Source of the DNA: PALSA-505 sp035308365
GTDB lineage: Bacteria > Actinomycetota > Actinomycetes > Streptosporangiales > Streptosporangiaceae
Direction of reading: 5' to 3'
NCBI GenBank assembly: GCA_035308365.1
Contig: DATGGU010000133.1
Span: forward strand, 1-29,139
Length of the DNA stretch: 29,139 nt
Shown here: one piece after another, positions 24,365 to 29,139 of the stretch
Layout of the letters: each line of letters begins with the position of its first letter
How positions within the stretch are numbered: position 1 is the first letter of the stretch
Program-made: the position numbers and the translations under genes
Notes under the pieces: generated by a model
Databases searched by the model: none
What the model saw: the letters and a program-made list of their open reading frames with translations, nothing else
What the model was told of the DNA's origin: nothing

Positions 24365-27300
24365 CCATTCGCCCCAGCGGCGCCGGCGGCGTGGCCGGCA
24401 CTGTGTCCGGGCCATACGTCTTGCCCGCGTCATTCGCCCAGGAGCGGCTGTGGTTCTTCAGCCAGCTGGTGCCGGACGTCGCGGTCTATAACATCGGCTA
24501 CCCGGTCGAGCTCTCCTGGCTGGACCCGGAGCCGGATCCCGGCCGCTTCGAGGCCGCCTTAGCCGAAGTGGTCCAGCGTCATGAAACGCTGCGCTGCTGC
24601 CTGTCGGTCAGGGACGGCGAGCTGGTGCAGCTCACCTACCCGAGCCTGCGCCCCGTGGTGGAGCGAACGGATCTGCGCGGCCTCATCCCCGGCCAGCGGG
24701 ACGCGCGGGCGATGGAGCTGGCGCACGAGGACGCTGCCACGCCCATCCCGCTGGACCGCGCGCCGCTGTGGCGCGCGCGCCTCATCCAGCGAGATGACAA
24801 TGACTGGCTGCTGGTCTTCGTCACCCATCACGCGATCTGTGATGCCCAGTCCACATTCAACTTCCTGACGGAGTTGCGCACCGCCTATGCCATGCTGTCA
24901 GGAAACCCGGGCGCCGGCGCGACCGGACTGCCGGCCCTGCCCATCCAGTACGGCGACTTCGCGGCGTGGCAGCGCTCCCGGCTGGCGGCCGGGGAGCTGG
25001 ATGAACAGATCGCGTTCTGGAAGAAGACGCTCGCCGATCTGCCCCCGCCGCTGAAACTGCCCACCGTGGTTCCGCCTGGGACGGGGCGGCCTGACGACGG
25101 CAATGCCGCCCGGTACCGCGGCGGCGCTGTCGCGTTCGGGCTGGACGCGCAGACGGCGGCAGCCGCCAGGACGCTGGCCCGCGACTGCCAGACCACCCCC
25201 TTCGTGGTGCTGATCAGCGGCCTGGCCACCTTGCTTCAACGGCTGACCGGCCAGACCGATATCGTCGTCGGCTCACCCGTGAGCGGCCGGGTCACGCCGG
25301 AACTCGAGCCGCTGATCGGCATGTTCGTGAACACGCTCGTGCTGCGCATGGACTGCTCGGGTGACCCCACGTTCGCAGGTCTCGTCCGCCGCGTCAGGGG
25401 TACCGTCCTCGATGCGCTGGAACACCAGGAAGTGCCCTACGACCGCTTGGTGGAAATTCTGCGGCCGGACCGCGGCGACGCGGGCTCGCCGCTGCACCAG
25501 GTGGTGCTCAACCTGCTGCCAGCAATACAGAACGACCAGATCCGGAACAACACCGCCAAGGTCGACCTGCTGATCGACGTGGCGGAATGCGACGGCGGCT
25601 ACGACGGGCGCCTGGAGTACCGGAGCAGCGTGCTCGATGAGAGTGCGGCGACGACCCTGGCCGGCCGATTCTGCTGCCTGCTCAAGACCGCCCTGACCCA
25701 TCCAGACCTGCCTATCGGCCGACTGCCGATCATGGCGGACGGCGAGCTCCGCCGGGTGCTGGCCGCGGCTATGCCACCCAGCCGGCGGCAGCCGCCCGCC
25801 GTGGTCGTCACCGAGATGTTCGCCAGCCAGGTGGCGGCCGGCCCCGGCGCGGCCGCGGTCGCCGACGTCACCGGCCGGCGCCTCAGCTACGGCGAGCTCG
25901 ACCGCCAGTCCAGCCGGCTCGCCCGCCACCTGAGCACGGTCACCGCGGTAGGCCCCGACTCGCCCGTCGCGCTGCTGCTCGAGAACGGCGCAGACCTGGC
26001 AGTGGCCGTACTGGCCGTGCTCAAGGCCGGCACAGCTTACCTTCCTCTCGACGAGCAACACCCGCCCGAGCGGCTCCGCTACCTGATCGAGGACTCCGGT
26101 GCGGTGGCGGTCATCACCTGCGCACAGCTGGCGGACCGGCTGCCGGCCGCGACACTGCGCGAGCGGGAAATACCGGTGATCATGACCGGTGCGGTGGAGA
26201 TCGCCCGGCACCAGGACACGGCGCCCGGGCCGCGCCCGCACCCCGACGCGCTCGCTTACGTCATCTACACATCGGGCTCGACCGGGAAGCCCAAGGGCGT
26301 CGGTGTCACCCACCGCAACCTCGCCGCGTACATCGACGAGATCGCGGCTTTGCTGGCGCTGGAACGGGGCCGGGTCTTCTCCCAGCTACAGCCGCTGACC
26401 TTCGATTTCGCGGTCACCATGTTCTACGGTGCACTGGCCACCGGCGGCACCTTGCACCTGGCACCCCGGGATTTCGCCGCCGACGGGCACTGGGTGGCCG
26501 AGCACCTGCGCAAGGACCGGGTGGACTACCTGAAGATCACACCCTCCCATCTGCTCGCGCTGCAGGCAGGCGCCGCGGACCCGGCCGCGCTGTTGCCGCG
26601 GCGGGCGCTGCTCCTGGGTGGCGAGGCCTCAGGCTGGGACTGGATGCGCGCACTCCGCACCCGGCGGAACGGCTGTGCGGTGATCAACCACTACGGGCCA
26701 ACGGAGACTACCGTCGGGGCGCTCGCCCTGCCCGCCGATAGCACGCCCGCGGTCCGGACCGCGGCGGCGCCGCTGGGCCTGCCCATGGCCCACGCCCGCG
26801 CCTACGTGCTCGATGCGAACCTCGATCCGGTACCCGACGGCGTGGCGGGTGAGCTCTGTATCGGCGGCGTGACCGTCAGCCGCGGCTACCTGGGCCGTCC
26901 CGGGCTGACCGCGGACAGATTCGTACCCGACCCGTTCGCCGGCCACGGCGCCCGGCTCTACCGGACCGGCGATCTGGCAAGCCGGCTGCCCACGGGGGAG
27001 ATCGAGTTCCTTGGCCGCTCCGACGACCAGGTCAAGGTGCGCGGTCACCGAGTCGAGCTCGGCGAGGTGCAGCAGGTGCTCGCCGCGGCGCCGGGAGTCG
27101 CCGCATGCGCGGTGGTGCTGGCCGGGGAAGGCTCGGTTGACGCCGCAGGCGCGCCCCGCCAGCCGCGGCTCATCGCCTACATCGTCACGGCCGGCGGCGG
27201 CACCTTCGATGCCGAGGCGCTGCGCGAGCACGCGGCCCAGCGGCTTCCCGACTTCATGCTGCCCTCGGTGTTCGTGCCGCTCGACGCCCTGCCGCTGGCC

Positions 27301-29139
27301 GCGCACGGCAAGGTGGACAGGTCGCGCCTGCCGGACCCGGATGCGGGTGCCACCGCGACCGGCCACACACGCCCGCCCGGTCCCGCGAGAGCGGCGGCCC
27401 AGGCCCCCCGCGATGGCACCGAGGAGATGGTGGCGAGCCTGTTCGAGCGGTTGCTCGAACGCGAGCAGGTCGGCCGCGAGGACAGTTTCTTCGCGCTTGG
27501 CGGCCACTCACTGCTCGCCATTCAGCTGGTCACCCGGCTGCGCGCGGCTTTCGGCGTCGGTATGCCGTTGCGTGCGGTGTTCGAGAACCCGACGGTGGCG
27601 GCGATCGCCGCCAAGGTGGGCGCGCAGCGCAAGAAGCGCATCCAGACGCTGCCGCCGGTCCGGGCATTGCCGCGGCCGGGTGCGCTGCCGACCTCTTACG
27701 GCCAGCGGCGGCTGTGGTTCCTCGACAAGCTGGAAGCCGGGCCCGATGGCGGCCCGCTCTACAACACCAACATCTGCCTGCGGGTCAGCGGCCCGCTCGA
27801 CCCTGGCGATCTGCAGCAGGCACTGCGGCAGATCGCCGCCCGGCACGAGGTATTGCGCTGCACGTTTGCCGAGCGTGACGGCGACCTGATGCAGATCCCC
27901 GCGGCGGAACCGGCCGTCCCGCTCGCGGTGCTCGGCCTGCCCGGGCCGGAAGACCACGGCTCGCGCCCGCCGGAGGATGAGGCATACCGGCTGCTCGGCC
28001 ACCATGCGTCCAGGCGGTTCGACCTGGCCGCGGAGCCGCCGGTCCGCGCCGCGATCGTGCCGCTGGATGCCACCACCCACCTGCTCCTGATCACCGTGCA
28101 CCACGTGGCGAACGACGCCTGGTCTGCTGCGATCCTCACCCGGGAGCTCGCGGAATGCTACGCCGCAGTGCGCCAGGGCAGGACGCCACGGCTGCCCGGG
28201 CTTCAGGTCCAGTACGCCGACTACGCAGTCTGGCAGCGCGAGATGCTCGAAGGGCCGCTGCGCGACACGCAACTCGCCTACTGGCGCGACCGGCTCGACG
28301 GCATGCCGCCCAGACTCGAACTGCCCGCCGACCACCCATCGCCGGCTCGCCGCGGCCATGCCGGGGCGCACGCGCCATTCAGCGTGCCGCCGCCGATCGC
28401 CGAGCGTCTTCGCGCGCTCGGCGCAGACGAAAACGCCTCCCTTTTCATGACGTTGCTGGCTGGCTTCCTGGCCTTGCTGCACCGCTATACCGGCCAGGAC
28501 GACCTTGTCATCGGCACGCCGGCCGCCAGCCGGCAGCGGCCCGAGCTCGAGCCACTGATCGGTTTCTTCCTCAACACACTGCCGTTGCGGGTTGACTGCT
28601 CCGGCGACCCGCCGTTCCGCGAACTGCTCCGGCGGGTCCAGGCGACGGTGCTGGAGGCATTCGCCAACCAGGATGTCCCGTTCGAGGCGCTGGTGGAGGA
28701 GTTGCACCCCGGCCGGGACCTTGGCAGCACCCCGCTGGTGCAACATCTGTTCACGCTGGAGGATGCGCAGCGGCCCACGGTGAGCGCGGCCGGCGCCGAG
28801 TTCGAGTGGGAACCGTTCGGCACCCCGACCGCGAAGTTCGACATCACCGTGTACCTGTGGCGGCGGCCGGACGGGCTGACCGGATCGGTGGAATACCGCA
28901 CCGACCTGTTCGAGGCCGACACCATGCGGCGCTTCGCCGACCACTACACCACCCTGCTGGAGGGCGCCGCCGCCGACCCCGGTCAGACGGTGTCCGGCCT
29001 GCCGCTGCTGACCGCGGCTGAGGTGGGGTTGCTGGGTGGGTGGAATGCGACGGGGGTGGTGTGGCCGGGGGTGGGGCCGGGTGAGGGGGTGGTGCCGGGG
29101 TGGCTGGCGGCGGCGGCGCGGCGGTGGCCGGGGGCGGCG
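24361..29139 (+). CDS. Nonribosomal peptide synthetase, C-A-PCP-C-A..., 3'-truncated by window
   Basis: 1593 codons without a stop, still open at the window edge. Condensation domain 1 (about 20-470) has FAQERLWFF and the active site HHAICDA (H156, H157, D161). Adenylation domain 1 (about 485-1000) has YTSGSTGKPKG, LTFDFAVTMFYGAL, LLLGGEA, INHYGPTETTVGAL, YRTGD and AHGKVDR. Reading the ten code positions gives D-F-T-K-L-G-H-V-G-K, close to the aspartate code DLTKVGHIGK. The carrier domain has FFALGGHSLL with Ser1050 for phosphopantetheine. Condensation domain 2 (about 1105-1550) has SYGQRRLWFL and HHVANDAW (H1247, H1248, D1252). The second adenylation domain is just beginning. An N-terminal condensation domain implies an acyl starter or an upstream synthetase. 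Coupled to mbtH by ATGA. Product unknown. Confidence 0.95.
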   Translation, partial: MTIRPSGAGGVAGTVSGPYVLPASFAQERLWFFSQLVPDVAVYNIGYPVELSWLDPEPDPGRFEAALAEVVQRHETLRCCLSVRDGELVQLTYPSLRPVVERTDLRGLIPGQRDARAMELAHEDAATPIPLDRAPLWRARLIQRDDNDWLLVFVTHHAICDAQSTFNFLTELRTAYAMLSGNPGAGATGLPALPIQYGDFAAWQRSRLAAGELDEQIAFWKKTLADLPPPLKLPTVVPPGTGRPDDGNAARYRGGAVAFGLDAQTAAAARTLARDCQTTPFVVLISGLATLLQRLTGQTDIVVGSPVSGRVTPELEPLIGMFVNTLVLRMDCSGDPTFAGLVRRVRGTVLDALEHQEVPYDRLVEILRPDRGDAGSPLHQVVLNLLPAIQNDQIRNNTAKVDLLIDVAECDGGYDGRLEYRSSVLDESAATTLAGRFCCLLKTALTHPDLPIGRLPIMADGELRRVLAAAMPPSRRQPPAVVVTEMFASQVAAGPGAAAVADVTGRRLSYGELDRQSSRLARHLSTVTAVGPDSPVALLLENGADLAVAVLAVLKAGTAYLPLDEQHPPERLRYLIEDSGAVAVITCAQLADRLPAATLREREIPVIMTGAVEIARHQDTAPGPRPHPDALAYVIYTSGSTGKPKGVGVTHRNLAAYIDEIAALLALERGRVFSQLQPLTFDFAVTMFYGALATGGTLHLAPRDFAADGHWVAEHLRKDRVDYLKITPSHLLALQAGAADPAALLPRRALLLGGEASGWDWMRALRTRRNGCAVINHYGPTETTVGALALPADSTPAVRTAAAPLGLPMAHARAYVLDANLDPVPDGVAGELCIGGVTVSRGYLGRPGLTADRFVPDPFAGHGARLYRTGDLASRLPTGEIEFLGRSDDQVKVRGHRVELGEVQQVLAAAPGVAACAVVLAGEGSVDAAGAPRQPRLIAYIVTAGGGTFDAEALREHAAQRLPDFMLPSVFVPLDALPLAAHGKVDRSRLPDPDAGATATGHTRPPGPARAAAQAPRDGTEEMVASLFERLLEREQVGREDSFFALGGHSLLAIQLVTRLRAAFGVGMPLRAVFENPTVAAIAAKVGAQRKKRIQTLPPVRALPRPGALPTSYGQRRLWFLDKLEAGPDGGPLYNTNICLRVSGPLDPGDLQQALRQIAARHEVLRCTFAERDGDLMQIPAAEPAVPLAVLGLPGPEDHGSRPPEDEAYRLLGHHASRRFDLAAEPPVRAAIVPLDATTHLLLITVHHVANDAWSAAILTRELAECYAAVRQGRTPRLPGLQVQYADYAVWQREMLEGPLRDTQLAYWRDRLDGMPPRLELPADHPSPARRGHAGAHAPFSVPPPIAERLRALGADENASLFMTLLAGFLALLHRYTGQDDLVIGTPAASRQRPELEPLIGFFLNTLPLRVDCSGDPPFRELLRRVQATVLEAFANQDVPFEALVEELHPGRDLGSTPLVQHLFTLEDAQRPTVSAAGAEFEWEPFGTPTAKFDITVYLWRRPDGLTGSVEYRTDLFEADTMRRFADHYTTLLEGAAADPGQTVSGLPLLTAAEVGLLGGWNATGVVWPGVGPGEGVVPGWLAAAARRWPGAA

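Overview
The window is about 70% GC with strongly GC-biased third codon positions. It carries actinobacterial hallmarks: an MbtH-coupled NRPS, an RAE-controlled helR-rox rifamycin-resistance pair, GTG starts and few intrinsic U-tract terminators. It looks like chromosomal DNA from a soil actinomycete with specialised metabolism. Sequence alone does not fix the genus.

Layout, left to right. (1) 95-1126: a LacI-family regulator with extremely C-rich coding DNA. (2) 1230-2451, minus strand: a small P-loop kinase behind a class I SAM methyltransferase. (3) 2599-6332, plus strand: a rifamycin-associated element (RAE) and promoter, then helR (RNA polymerase-protecting helicase-like ATPase) and rox (rifamycin FAD monooxygenase) as a tight two-gene operon. 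(4) 6355-9046, minus strand: a decayed CDGSH protein tail, a BpsA-like aminopropyltransferase-family protein whose start lies in an 18-bp tandem repeat, an FtsX/MacB permease remnant and a small lipoprotein. (5) 9475-10858: a conserved protein of unknown function and a regulator with two LuxR-type HTH domains flanking a receiver-like domain.

(6) 11404-20403, minus strand, is the most unusual block, a four-gene extracytoplasmic copper operon. In transcription order it encodes a membrane-anchored Met-rich protein, a 1715-residue six-cupredoxin multicopper oxidase with five N-terminal membrane segments, a YcnI (DUF1775) protein and a CopC-CopD fusion. The single complete set of oxidase copper motifs is in permuted order: HxxHxH and HCHxxxHxxxxM in domain 2, then HxH and HxH in domain 3. 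G-tract/CCTAGG elements of the kind bound by CsoR-family copper sensors lie upstream of the operon and in the long regulatory gap beyond its 3' end.

(7) 20569-29139 is the start of an NRPS locus. It holds a frameshifted gene fusing an Asp/Asn beta-hydroxylase-like oxygenase to a nucleotidyltransferase-like domain, a catalytically dead IS630-type transposase, an mbtH gene, and an NRPS (C-A-PCP-C-A...) running off the right edge. Its first adenylation domain reads as an aspartate code, which fits the neighbouring beta-hydroxylase. At about 29,020 the NRPS coding DNA turns abruptly into G-rich NNG codons.

No tRNA, rRNA or CRISPR array was seen.
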